From Akkermansiaceae bacterium (lineage in GTDB: Bacteria > Verrucomicrobiota > Verrucomicrobiia > Verrucomicrobiales > Akkermansiaceae): a stretch of 5,286 nt of DNA. The stretch is taken from contig JAQGPE010000112.1 in NCBI GenBank assembly GCA_028293225.1, forward strand, positions 1 through 5,286. Direction: 5' to 3'. Each line of letters begins with the position of its first letter. The first letter of the stretch is position 1. Below the pieces are notes generated by a model, which saw nothing but the letters and a program-made list of their open reading frames with translations, made no database searches and was not told where the DNA came from. Position numbers and translations under genes: made by a program. Positions 1 through 5,286 of the stretch are shown in pieces.

Positions 1-35
1 CCTCCTGCCACCCACCCGATGGCTCCCACCCAAAC

Positions 36-1094
36 TCAGAATTTCCAGTCGTGCTGATCGAGCTCACAAACGCATGCGGCGAGGAGCTGGATGCACGCGG
101 CGATGTCCTCCTTGTGACAGCTTTCGATGGTCTGGTGGATGTGGCGGGTGGGGATGGAAACCGCGCCTGCGATGGATCCGCCGCCGACCATGCGTTGGAG
201 GCTGCCGGTGTCGGTGCCGCCGGCGGCGAGGATTTCCGGCTGCCACTTGATCTTGTTGCGCTCCGCGACGGCCTTCATGAAGGCAACCATGCGGTAGTCG
301 CAGATCACGGAGCTATCCATGATCTTGATGCCGGCGCCTTCACCCAGGGAGGTGCAGCGCTCGTGCGGCGTGGAGCCGGGGACGTCGTAGGCGATGGTGG
401 TGTCGAGGCCGAAGCCGAAGTCGGGCTTGATATCAAGGGCCGACACATTCGCGCCGCGGAGCCCGACTTCCTCCTGGACGGTGAAGACGGCGTAGAAGTC
501 GTAGGCGGGCTTTTTCTTGGACTTCTTGAGGGCTTTCAGCGCCTCGATCAGGAGGTAGACGCAGACGCGGTTGTCGAGGGACTTCACATTGACGCACTCG
601 CCGAGTTCGAGCAGCGGGCTCCAGCGGGTGACGGAGTCGCCGACGGTGACCAGCTTGTCGACGTCCTTCTTGGACAGGCCGGTGTCGATGAAGTAGTCGG
701 TGATCTTGGCCGGCTTGTTGCGATCTTCCGGCTGCTTGATGTGGGTCGGCTTCGAGCCCATGACGCCGAGGACGTCCTGGCGGCCGTGGATGAACACGCG
801 CTGGGAAGTGAGGGACTTCGCGTCAAAGCCGCCGAGGGGATTGAAGCGGACGAAGCCCTTGTCATCGACGTGGGTGACGATGAAGCCGATCTCGTCCATG
901 TGGGCGGCGGCCATGGTGCGCTTCTTGGACGACTTGCCCTTTTTCAGAGCGATCACGTTGCCCATGTTGTCGATGCGGACCTCGTCGGCCAGGCCGGCGA
1001 TTTCCTTGAGGACGAGTTCACGGATGCGCTTTTCGAAGCCCGGGGCGCCGGGAGCTTCGCAGATACGGGAGAGCAACGGGATGTCGATGGCCAT
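36..1094 (-). CDS. M42 family zinc metallopeptidase (glutamyl/deblocking aminopeptidase type)
   Basis: Predicted cytoplasmic di-zinc aminopeptidase of the M42 family (the YpdE/FrvX/YsdC group), which removes N-terminal residues from short peptides and usually forms a tetrahedral dodecamer. The metal-binding and catalytic set is complete and in family order: AAHMDEIGF with His65 and Asp67, SLDNR with Asp174 as bridging ligand, VQEEVGLRGA with Glu208 as base and Glu209 as ligand, GLDT with Asp231, and PTRHIHQT with His320. The length of 352 residues is normal for the family, and there is no signal peptide. The PDZ-like insert expected between the first His and Asp174 is present. ATG at 1092-1094 gives the usual short N-terminus before the PGAPGFE motif. 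No good Shine-Dalgarno precedes it. It lies 93 bp downstream of the 183-residue gene on the same strand, so co-transcription is possible. The exact peptide specificity cannot be told from sequence. Confidence 0.95.
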   Translation of the reverse strand: MAIDIPLLSRICEAPGAPGFEKRIRELVLKEIAGLADEVRIDNMGNVIALKKGKSSKKRTMAAAHMDEIGFIVTHVDDKGFVRFNPLGGFDAKSLTSQRVFIHGRQDVLGVMGSKPTHIKQPEDRNKPAKITDYFIDTGLSKKDVDKLVTVGDSVTRWSPLLELGECVNVKSLDNRVCVYLLIEALKALKKSKKKPAYDFYAVFTVQEEVGLRGANVSALDIKPDFGFGLDTTIAYDVPGSTPHERCTSLGEGAGIKIMDSSVICDYRMVAFMKAVAERNKIKWQPEILAAGGTDTGSLQRMVGGGSIAGAVSIPTRHIHQTIESCHKEDIAACIQLLAACVCELDQHDWKF

Positions 1095-1127
1095 GAGTTG
1101 GAAGCTAGAATCGGCTCCCCGGGGGTG

Positions 1128-1156
1128 AAAATCAGAAAACGCGGGAATTTCCGGCG
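1128..1156 (-). terminator. Possible weak intrinsic terminator after the 183-residue gene
   Basis: Read on the minus strand, a short imperfect hairpin (CGC and GGA paired with TCC and GCG around a G-G mismatch, three-base loop, 1140-1156) is followed by a T-rich tail of TTTT, CTGA and TTTT (1139-1128). It lies 32 bp past the stop of the upstream gene and before the aminopeptidase start. The stem is short and interrupted, so termination would be partial at best. It may be chance. Confidence 0.28.
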
Positions 1157-1187
1157 CGGGGCGACGGGAGAGCCTGCGCCCGGAGCG

Positions 1188-1739
1188 TCAGGCCGAGTGC
1201 CGGAACTCCTGCTCGGACGATTCATGGATGTGCAGAAGAAAAGGATTCTCCCGCAGGTTCGCAATGAATCTCTGGAGATCCTCCGGGCGGCTGACGGCCA
1301 GTCGCACGTACTGGAACTGCGCCTGGGATCTCCGCGAATATTCCCCGACGAATGGCTCTTTGAAGGAAGGGAAGAGCGGCGACTGGTAGAAGCAGGCCTC
1401 CGAGCTGACAAATTCAAGCCGCAGGTAGTAGTCCGGTGAAGACGATGCCGGTTCACCGGGCGGCGAGCTCTCCGCATCCGCACCGGCTTCACGGCCCTGC
1501 CATCGACCGTCGTTGAAACCGATCAGCGCGACAGGGTCGCCGCCGCTGTATTTTTGCAAACCCTCTGCGAATTTCGCCGCGCCTTCTGAAGAGCTGAGGT
1601 CGGCCCGCTGGAACAGCTCAAACAGCAGGCGGGCACTCATTTCATTCGACGCCTGGAGAATCCGGGTGTCGGTATCGAGGTCGAACACCCGCTCCCCGGA
1701 CAACACCCGGGCGAGAAGAGATGGATCAGGGTTTGGCAT
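1188..1739 (-). CDS. Hypothetical protein, 183 residues
   Basis: I do not recognise this protein. It begins at ATG (1737-1739) and ends at TGA (1188-1190). It looks soluble: no signal peptide, no membrane segment and no cysteine clusters (a single Cys at 116). Two parts can be seen. Residues 1-80 are mainly helical in character, with NEMSARLLFELFQRA around 32-46 and then a GGDPVALIGF segment. Residues 104-183 begin with YYLRLEFVSSEACFY and look like a mixed alpha/beta domain. They are joined by a low-complexity Ser/Pro/Ala/Glu-rich linker at about 82-103. The frame has normal composition and ends cleanly, which supports a real gene, but no catalytic motif can be assigned. It is the first gene of a minus-strand pair with the M42 aminopeptidase. 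A purine stretch (GGGAA) sits only a few bases before the ATG, so the ribosome site is weak. Confidence 0.75.
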   Translation of the reverse strand: MPNPDPSLLARVLSGERVFDLDTDTRILQASNEMSARLLFELFQRADLSSSEGAAKFAEGLQKYSGGDPVALIGFNDGRWQGREAGADAESSPPGEPASSSPDYYLRLEFVSSEACFYQSPLFPSFKEPFVGEYSRRSQAQFQYVRLAVSRPEDLQRFIANLRENPFLLHIHESSEQEFRHSA

Positions 1740-1966
1740 GATTCCCGGGAAGAAAAACGAGCGGTCGCCGAAAGGGAGGCAGGCCGGTCTTTATCCGGAA
1801 TGTCCAGCCCGGCGGGCGAGTCTTTTCTTGCCGGAGGGGGGCACGGACCTCTGCGTGAAGGAGGACAGCGAATAGCGGTTCAGCGCCCTGCCCCGGGGGA
1901 AGGGCCGGAAGTTTTTCGCCCTGTCAAAGCTGTATAACAGGTCGAATTTAAGCCTCACCAGGGGTC

Positions 1967-1994
1967 TGGACACGGAACCCTCTTGGCCTATAAG
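1967..1994 (+). promoter_or_regulatory. Sigma70-like promoter for the SDR-HD gene pair
   Basis: TGGACA (1967-1972) and TATAAG (1989-1994) each match the -35 and -10 consensus at five of six positions, with a 16-bp spacer. Transcription would start near 2001, leaving a leader of about 18 bases before the ATG at 2019. This excludes the in-frame TTG at 1983, which would lie upstream of the transcript start. A second -10-like TATAAC (1933-1938) lies further upstream without a good -35. The rest of the 1740-2018 intergenic region shows no other clear site. Confidence 0.5.
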
Positions 1995-2018
1995 AGCCAA
2001 ACCGCTACAGGCCTGCGC

Positions 2019-2789
2019 ATGTCAGACAGTACTCCTCCTTTCCGACTGGATGGCCGCGTGGCCTGGGTGACCGGGTCAAGCCGCGGTCTGGGAAAGGTCA
2101 TCGCCGAGACTCTGGCCGCCGCCGGTGCGCGCCTGGTCGTGAACGCCTATACGAACCGCGACCAGGGTGAAGCCGTGGTGGCCGGGATCCGCGAAAAGGG
2201 TGGCGAGGCGATGCTGGTGACGGGCAGCGTGCTGGAGGCCGCGGAGGTCGACCGGATGGCCGGCGAGATCGAGGCGGGGTTCGGCAATGTCGACATCGTG
2301 GTGGCGAATGCCACGCCGGTGCAGTGGATGAAGCCGGTCGAGGAGTATTCCTGGGAGGAGTATCAGTCGATGGTGGACGCCTTCATCAAGAGCCCCTTTC
2401 TGCTGGCGCAGCGGCTGCTGCCGGCGATGAAGCAGGGCTGGGGCGGGCGGTTCATCAACATTACCAGCGAAGTCTTTCACTCCAGCGTCCCGAAGTTCAG
2501 CGCCTACGTGGCGGCCAAAGGCGGCCAGATCGGCTGGAGCCGCTCGATGGCGACGGAGCTGGCGCCCTATGGAATTACGGTGAATACCGTGGCTCCCGGC
2601 TGGATTCCGGTGGAGCGGCACGATGGGATCGAGGTGGAGGCCAAGGCGGCCTACATCAAGACCGTGCCGCTGGGCCGCTGGGGAGCGCCGGCGGACATCG
2701 CCCATGCGGTGACTTATTTCGCCTCGCGCGAGGCGGCCTTTGTGACCGGGCAGACGCTGCTGGTGAACGGCGGGCGGACGCCGTGGTAA
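2019..2789 (+). CDS. Short-chain dehydrogenase/reductase (classical SDR, FabG-like)
   Basis: NAD(P)H-dependent oxidoreductase with a Rossmann fold, 256 residues, the usual length of a classical SDR. The cofactor motif TGSSRGLG spans residues 18-25. The structural NNAG motif is replaced by ANAT (96-99). Catalytic Ser150, Tyr163 and Lys167 are present with normal spacing (Ser 13 residues before Tyr, then YVAAK). The segment APGWI (192-196) and the C-terminal FVTGQTLLVNGG are family-typical. The fourth active-site residue, the Asn expected in the helix-4 motif, aligns by eye with Phe122 in VDAFIKSPF. The substrate is unknown; the family covers acyl-ACP, sugar, steroid and alcohol substrates. ATG 2019 is preferred to the in-frame TTG at 1983 because a good promoter lies between them and SDRs normally have a short N-terminus. 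A weak AGG precedes the start by 8 bases. It is followed after 52 bp by the HD-domain gene. Confidence 0.93.
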   Translation: MSDSTPPFRLDGRVAWVTGSSRGLGKVIAETLAAAGARLVVNAYTNRDQGEAVVAGIREKGGEAMLVTGSVLEAAEVDRMAGEIEAGFGNVDIVVANATPVQWMKPVEEYSWEEYQSMVDAFIKSPFLLAQRLLPAMKQGWGGRFINITSEVFHSSVPKFSAYVAAKGGQIGWSRSMATELAPYGITVNTVAPGWIPVERHDGIEVEAKAAYIKTVPLGRWGAPADIAHAVTYFASREAAFVTGQTLLVNGGRTPW

Positions 2790-2841
2790 ATGACGGGGAA
2801 ATCGGGTTGTCAGGCGGCGGGAAGCGGTTAGGGCAGAGGGG

Positions 2842-3474
2842 ATGAGCGTTGCGACCCCCTTTGATCCTGCTGCCGATTTGCCCACGGTCGAGGCCGTGAT
2901 GCCCTTCATCATCGAGTGCGACAAGCTGAAGTCGGTGCTGAGGCGGACGTATCCCGTCGGATCGGACCAGCGCGAGGACTCCGCGCAGCACAGCTGGTCG
3001 CTGGCGATCCTGGCGATGACGCTGCTGCCGGTGCTGGCACCGGAGCTGGAGGCACTGCGGGTGCTGAAAATGCTGCTGGTGCATGACATCGTGGAGATCG
3101 ATGCCGGGGACACCTTCGTCTACGCGGTGCAGGATGGGAAGGCGGAGAAGGAAATGCTGGCGGCCGAGCGGCTGTTCGGCCTGCTGCCGGGGCCGGCGGG
3201 GGCGGAGTTCATGGCGCTGTGGCAGGAGTTCGAGACCGGGGCGACGCGGGAGGCGGCCTTTGCCAACTCGCTGGACCGGGTGCTGCCCATTTTGCAGAAT
3301 TTCCACAATGGCGGTCGCAGTTGGCGCGAGAACGGCGTGTGCTACGAGCAGGTCCATGCCCGCAACCAGATGATCCGCCATGGCTCTGCGGCGCTGTGGG
3401 CGTATGTGGAGCGTTTGATCCAGGAGGCCTGCGAGCGGGGCTACCTGCCGAAGCGGGAAGCGGCGGAGTCGTGA
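2842..3474 (+). CDS. HD-domain phosphohydrolase, YfbR/HDDC2-like (predicted 5'-deoxynucleotidase)
   Basis: Predicted cytoplasmic metal-dependent phosphohydrolase, 210 residues. The HD-domain set is intact: His50 in SAQHSWSLA, His81-Asp82 in LLVHDIVEIDAGD with Glu85 and Asp87, and Asp145 in SLDRVLPILQNF. The HDxxExxxGD arrangement and the preceding DKLKSVLRR helix are characteristic of the YfbR/HDDC2 group, whose studied members hydrolyse deoxyribonucleoside 5'-monophosphates. Applying that activity here is inference. The usual AEH before the first metal His is AQH here (Gln49). The ATG at 2842 has AGAGGGG directly against it, which is very close spacing. A second in-frame ATG at 2899 (Met20) has GAGG five bases upstream, but it would cut into the first family helix, so 2842 is chosen. 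The gene is 52 bp after the SDR with no terminator between, so it is likely in one transcript. No T-tailed terminator follows its stop. Confidence 0.9.
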   Translation: MSVATPFDPAADLPTVEAVMPFIIECDKLKSVLRRTYPVGSDQREDSAQHSWSLAILAMTLLPVLAPELEALRVLKMLLVHDIVEIDAGDTFVYAVQDGKAEKEMLAAERLFGLLPGPAGAEFMALWQEFETGATREAAFANSLDRVLPILQNFHNGGRSWRENGVCYEQVHARNQMIRHGSAALWAYVERLIQEACERGYLPKREAAES

Positions 3475-3544
3475 CGCTGAGGGGGTTGCGCGAGGGCCCC
3501 TGGAAGAGTAGGAGAAAAATGAGGCAAAATGAAGATTCCGGACA

Positions 3545-3564
3545 GTTTTTGCCTTGCCAAAAAC
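3545..3564. repeat. 7-bp inverted repeat upstream of the tRNA gene
   Basis: GTTTTTG (3545-3551) and CAAAAAC (3558-3564) are perfect inverted copies around a six-base loop. An alternative fold adds CCGG (3538-3541) pairing with CCGG (3564-3567). No T-run follows on the plus strand, so it is not a standard terminator for the HD gene. A TTGCCA -35-like hexamer (3554-3559) lies in it, but the matching -10 position holds only TACCTC (3577-3582), so the tRNA promoter is uncertain. Confidence 0.45.
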
Positions 3565-3606
3565 CGGACCTCCCCCTACCTCTCCGGCCCCGCCGAAACA
3601 ACAAAT

Positions 3607-3692
3607 GGGTAGGTTCCGGAGCGGCCAAACGGGGCAGACTGTAAATCTGCTGTCTTACGACTTCGCTGGTTCGAATCCAGCCCTGCCCACCA
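3607..3692 (+). tRNA. tRNA-Tyr (anticodon GTA), CCA encoded
   Basis: A complete class II tRNA folds by eye. The acceptor stem GGGTAGG (3607-3613) pairs with CCTGCCC (3682-3688), with one G-T wobble. The D stem is CCG (3616-3618) with CGG (3630-3632). The anticodon stem GCAGA (3634-3638) pairs with TCTGC (3646-3650) around loop CTGTAAA, with anticodon GTA at 3641-3643. The long variable arm has stem GTC/GAC (3652-3661). The T stem GCTGG (3665-3669) pairs with CCAGC (3677-3681) around TTCGAAT. The discriminator is A3689 and the CCA end (3690-3692) is genomically encoded. The long variable arm together with GTA is diagnostic of bacterial tRNA-Tyr, which reads UAU and UAC. Confidence 0.97.
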
Positions 3693-3716
3693 TTTCTCCT
3701 TCAGGGAGTTGCGAAC

Positions 3717-3750
3717 AAAGCCCCGAGCTGAATCGGGGCTTTTCTGTTTT
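3717..3750 (+). terminator. Rho-independent terminator after tRNA-Tyr
   Basis: AAAGCCCCGA (3717-3726) pairs perfectly with TCGGGGCTTT (3733-3742) around loop GCTGAA. The T-rich tail TTTTCTGTTTT covers 3740-3750. The hairpin begins 24 bases after the tRNA CCA, so it ends the tRNA transcript, and the tRNA is probably the last gene of its unit. The A-rich left arm would also give some T-tail on the opposite strand, but no minus-strand gene needs it here. Confidence 0.9.
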
Positions 3751-4078
3751 CAGGCAGGCCATTCACGGCCGCTTCTGAATCTGCGAGATCCGGACTCCAA
3801 AGTTCGTCAGGAACCCCTCCAACAACGGCGGCAGCGCCTGGAATCCCGGTCATCAGCCTCGCGTGCGCACGCGATGGCCGCGGGAAGTCCCCCGAGCCTG
3901 AGCAAATCTCCGCAATCAGGGCCGATTCTCGCCTCTCGCCTTCGAACCGATCTTCTCCCGCCAGAGCTTTTTCGGGTGCCGGCTGGTTAAAGCTCCTCCA
4001 AGGTTTCGTCGCGGCACTTTCACGCCAGTTTCATCCGGCCTTCATCGCGAGACCACCGCGTCCCTGCTGAGTTGTTCC
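3751..4078. other. Gene-free intergenic stretch
   Basis: These 328 bases separate the tRNA terminator from the next gene. I find no convincing coding sequence: a short plus-strand frame across 3709-3990 starts inside the terminator hairpin and is rich in Arg, Ser and Pro, as expected of chance translation. Apart from the palindrome at 3859-3874, no repeat of the tRNA 3' end, no insertion-sequence end and no clear -35/-10 pair is visible. It presumably holds the promoter of the downstream gene. Confidence 0.6.
3859..3874. repeat. Perfect 16-bp palindrome
   Basis: TCGCGTGCGCACGCGA equals its own reverse complement. Flanking GCC (3856-3858) and GGC (3876-3878) extend the symmetry by three pairs if T3875 is bulged. 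There is no spacer, so as RNA it would form a hairpin only by leaving central bases unpaired; as DNA it could be a dimeric protein-binding site. It lies about 205 bp upstream of the next gene start, far from a typical operator position. Function is unknown. Confidence 0.6.
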
Positions 4079-5286
4079 ATGCTTCTCCTTTTCCGACGAG
4101 TTGCCGGGTTCACGATCCTGTTCCTGACATTGGGACTGGTGGTTTACCCACTGGGCAAGACCTCCTGGTATCTGGCCAGCGACACGGGACTGAGGTCGGC
4201 GGCCCCATCCACGTATGCTTTCAATTTGCACGCGTCCCTGTCCCGCCGTCTGCCTGGCTATGTGGACGGGCGGATCGCCTCAGGGGCGGCCGAATCGGTT
4301 ACCCTTGACCAAATCACGGCCACGGAGTCGCCGGTGTATGGAGCTTATTTCTACCTCCTTGCGACCGAGAACCTTCAGGCACTTTGGGAAAAGGATCCAT
4401 CACTGGCATCCCGGGCTCCTAAGGAAACGGGAGCGGAGGCCATCCAGGCCTGCACGCGGATCATCCTCGATCCGGGGCATGCGAGTTGGGTCAAGAAGTA
4501 CTGGGGTGACGACTACCTGAACGCCCCGAATTGTTTTTACCGGATGCTGGTGATCGGCTCGCTGTCCGCGCACTATCATTTAACCGGGAGCACGGAGCAC
4601 CTGGCTTTGTTGAAACAGCTTTGCGACTCATTATCCGAGGCGATGGATGCCTCGCCATCCGGGCTGGTCGATGATTACCCGGATCAATGCTTCCCGGCCG
4701 ATGTCGTGGCTGCCATCGACATGATCCGTCGTGCGGATCCCAACCGCGAGGACTGGTCCAAGAAGGCTTTCCGCCGGTTGCTCGCGAATTTTCACGGAGA
4801 GCTGCCGCCCTACACTGCCTTCAGCCACAGCGGAAGGATGCGCAGCCCATCGCGCGGGTGCACCAACGGGTTTTTCTTTTCCTACGCAAGGGATCTGGAT
4901 CCGGTAGCTACCGATGATCTCTACCAGAAACTGCTCGATGAGTTCTGGCAGGAAGACCGATGGCTGGCCGGTTGGCGGGAGTTTTCACTGCAATCATCTT
5001 CGCCAGAATCCTATTCCGATGCCGATTCGGGCCCGGTGGTGTGGGGCTTCGGCACTGGGGCGACCGGTCTCGGTATCGGGGCCGCACGCATTCATGGTGA
5101 CCACCGGCGGGCGGGGATGCTGGGAGCGGAGATGCTCGCGGGAAGCATCCCGTTACCGGATGGCTTGCTGTTGCTGCCCCGGCTTGTTTCCGACACCCAG
5201 CATGCGCCGCATTTCGCTGAGACGGCGATCCTTCACCAACTGTCTCTCACCGGAGGTGGCGGAGGCGCCCGGGCGCCGCTGCCCCG
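4079..5286 (+). CDS. Hypothetical membrane-anchored or exported protein, 3' end beyond window
   Basis: An uninterrupted frame of at least 402 codons runs from ATG 4079 to the window edge with no stop, so the C-terminus is missing. Residues 5-7 are FRR, followed by a hydrophobic stretch at about 8-26: a signal anchor or uncleaved signal peptide, which predicts an exported or periplasm-facing protein. The rest alternates helical segments with conserved-looking turns: YWGDDYLNAPNCFYRML (141-157), DDYPDQCFPADVVAAIDMI (198-216), SRGCTNGFFFSYA (258-270) and DADSGPVVWGFGTGATGLGIG (within 314-334). The pattern of helix pairs with Asp/aromatic/Gly turns resembles (alpha/alpha)-barrel proteins such as six-hairpin glycosidases or linalool dehydratase-isomerase-like proteins. 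That is a low-confidence fold guess and no enzyme activity is assigned. GAG seven bases before the ATG is the only ribosome-site hint. A/T-ending codons look commoner here than in the upstream genes. Confidence 0.85.
   Translation, partial: MLLLFRRVAGFTILFLTLGLVVYPLGKTSWYLASDTGLRSAAPSTYAFNLHASLSRRLPGYVDGRIASGAAESVTLDQITATESPVYGAYFYLLATENLQALWEKDPSLASRAPKETGAEAIQACTRIILDPGHASWVKKYWGDDYLNAPNCFYRMLVIGSLSAHYHLTGSTEHLALLKQLCDSLSEAMDASPSGLVDDYPDQCFPADVVAAIDMIRRADPNREDWSKKAFRRLLANFHGELPPYTAFSHSGRMRSPSRGCTNGFFFSYARDLDPVATDDLYQKLLDEFWQEDRWLAGWREFSLQSSSPESYSDADSGPVVWGFGTGATGLGIGAARIHGDHRRAGMLGAEMLAGSIPLPDGLLLLPRLVSDTQHAPHFAETAILHQLSLTGGGGGARAPLP

Noticed and set aside
51..1439. 462-codon plus-strand open frame
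   Set aside because: It lies fully antisense to the M42 aminopeptidase and most of the 183-residue gene. The translation is rich in Asp, Gly, Ala and Val with no recognisable domain, as expected of a shadow frame opened by GC-biased codons.
1983..2018. TTG 1983 as start of the SDR gene
   Set aside because: It would add 12 residues not typical of the family, and it lies upstream of the predicted transcript start near 2001. ATG 2019 fits better.
2076..3113. 345-codon minus-strand open frame
   Set aside because: It is antisense to the SDR gene and the start of the HD gene. The translation is His/Arg/Leu/Pro-rich and without motifs, while the plus-strand frames carry complete catalytic sets.
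3480..3501. AGGGG/CCCCT hairpin as terminator of the HD gene
   Set aside because: The stem has only five pairs with a 12-base loop, and the following sequence is GGAAGAGTAGG with no T-run.
3607..3692. Reading the class II tRNA as tRNA-Leu or tRNA-Ser because of its long variable arm
   Set aside because: The anticodon is GTA in a well-formed seven-base loop, which identifies tyrosine.
3709..3990. 93-codon plus-strand frame after the tRNA
   Set aside because: It starts within the sequence leading into the terminator hairpin, runs through it, lacks a ribosome site, and has the composition of untranslated GC-rich DNA.
4031..4231. Short minus-strand frame near the start of the exported-protein gene
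   Set aside because: It is antisense to the long plus-strand frame with a clear signal segment, and it has no motif or ribosome site of its own.

Overview
The window is GC-rich bacterial chromosomal DNA with compact, mostly single-domain genes. It holds five protein-coding genes and one class II tRNA gene. No plasmid, phage, transposase or CRISPR signature is visible. Shine-Dalgarno sequences are weak for most genes, CCA is encoded in the tRNA, and the genes are housekeeping-like. This would fit a Verrucomicrobiota-type genome, but that is a guess from general character; no marker gene fixes the taxonomy.

Layout. On the minus strand, an M42-family zinc aminopeptidase (36-1094) lies downstream of an unrecognised 183-residue protein (1188-1739), with a possible weak terminator between them. 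A 279-bp intergenic region (1740-2018) follows. It contains a good sigma70-like promoter (1967-1994) driving a plus-strand pair: a short-chain dehydrogenase/reductase (2019-2789) and, 52 bp later, an HD-domain phosphohydrolase of the YfbR/HDDC2 type (2842-3474). Next come a tRNA-Tyr(GTA) gene with its long variable arm (3607-3692) and a strong intrinsic terminator (3717-3750). A 328-bp gene-free stretch (3751-4078) includes a perfect 16-bp palindrome. The window ends inside a large plus-strand reading frame (4079-5286+) for a membrane-anchored or exported protein of unknown function, which has no stop codon before the edge.

How the genes relate. The aminopeptidase (peptide turnover), the reductase and the predicted deoxynucleotidase do not form an obvious pathway. 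The SDR and HD genes are probably co-transcribed because of strand and spacing, but a functional link is unproven. I see no convincing new multi-gene system. The points most worth a second look are the truncated exported protein, the SDR with a substituted active-site Asn, the orphan 183-residue protein, and the palindrome.
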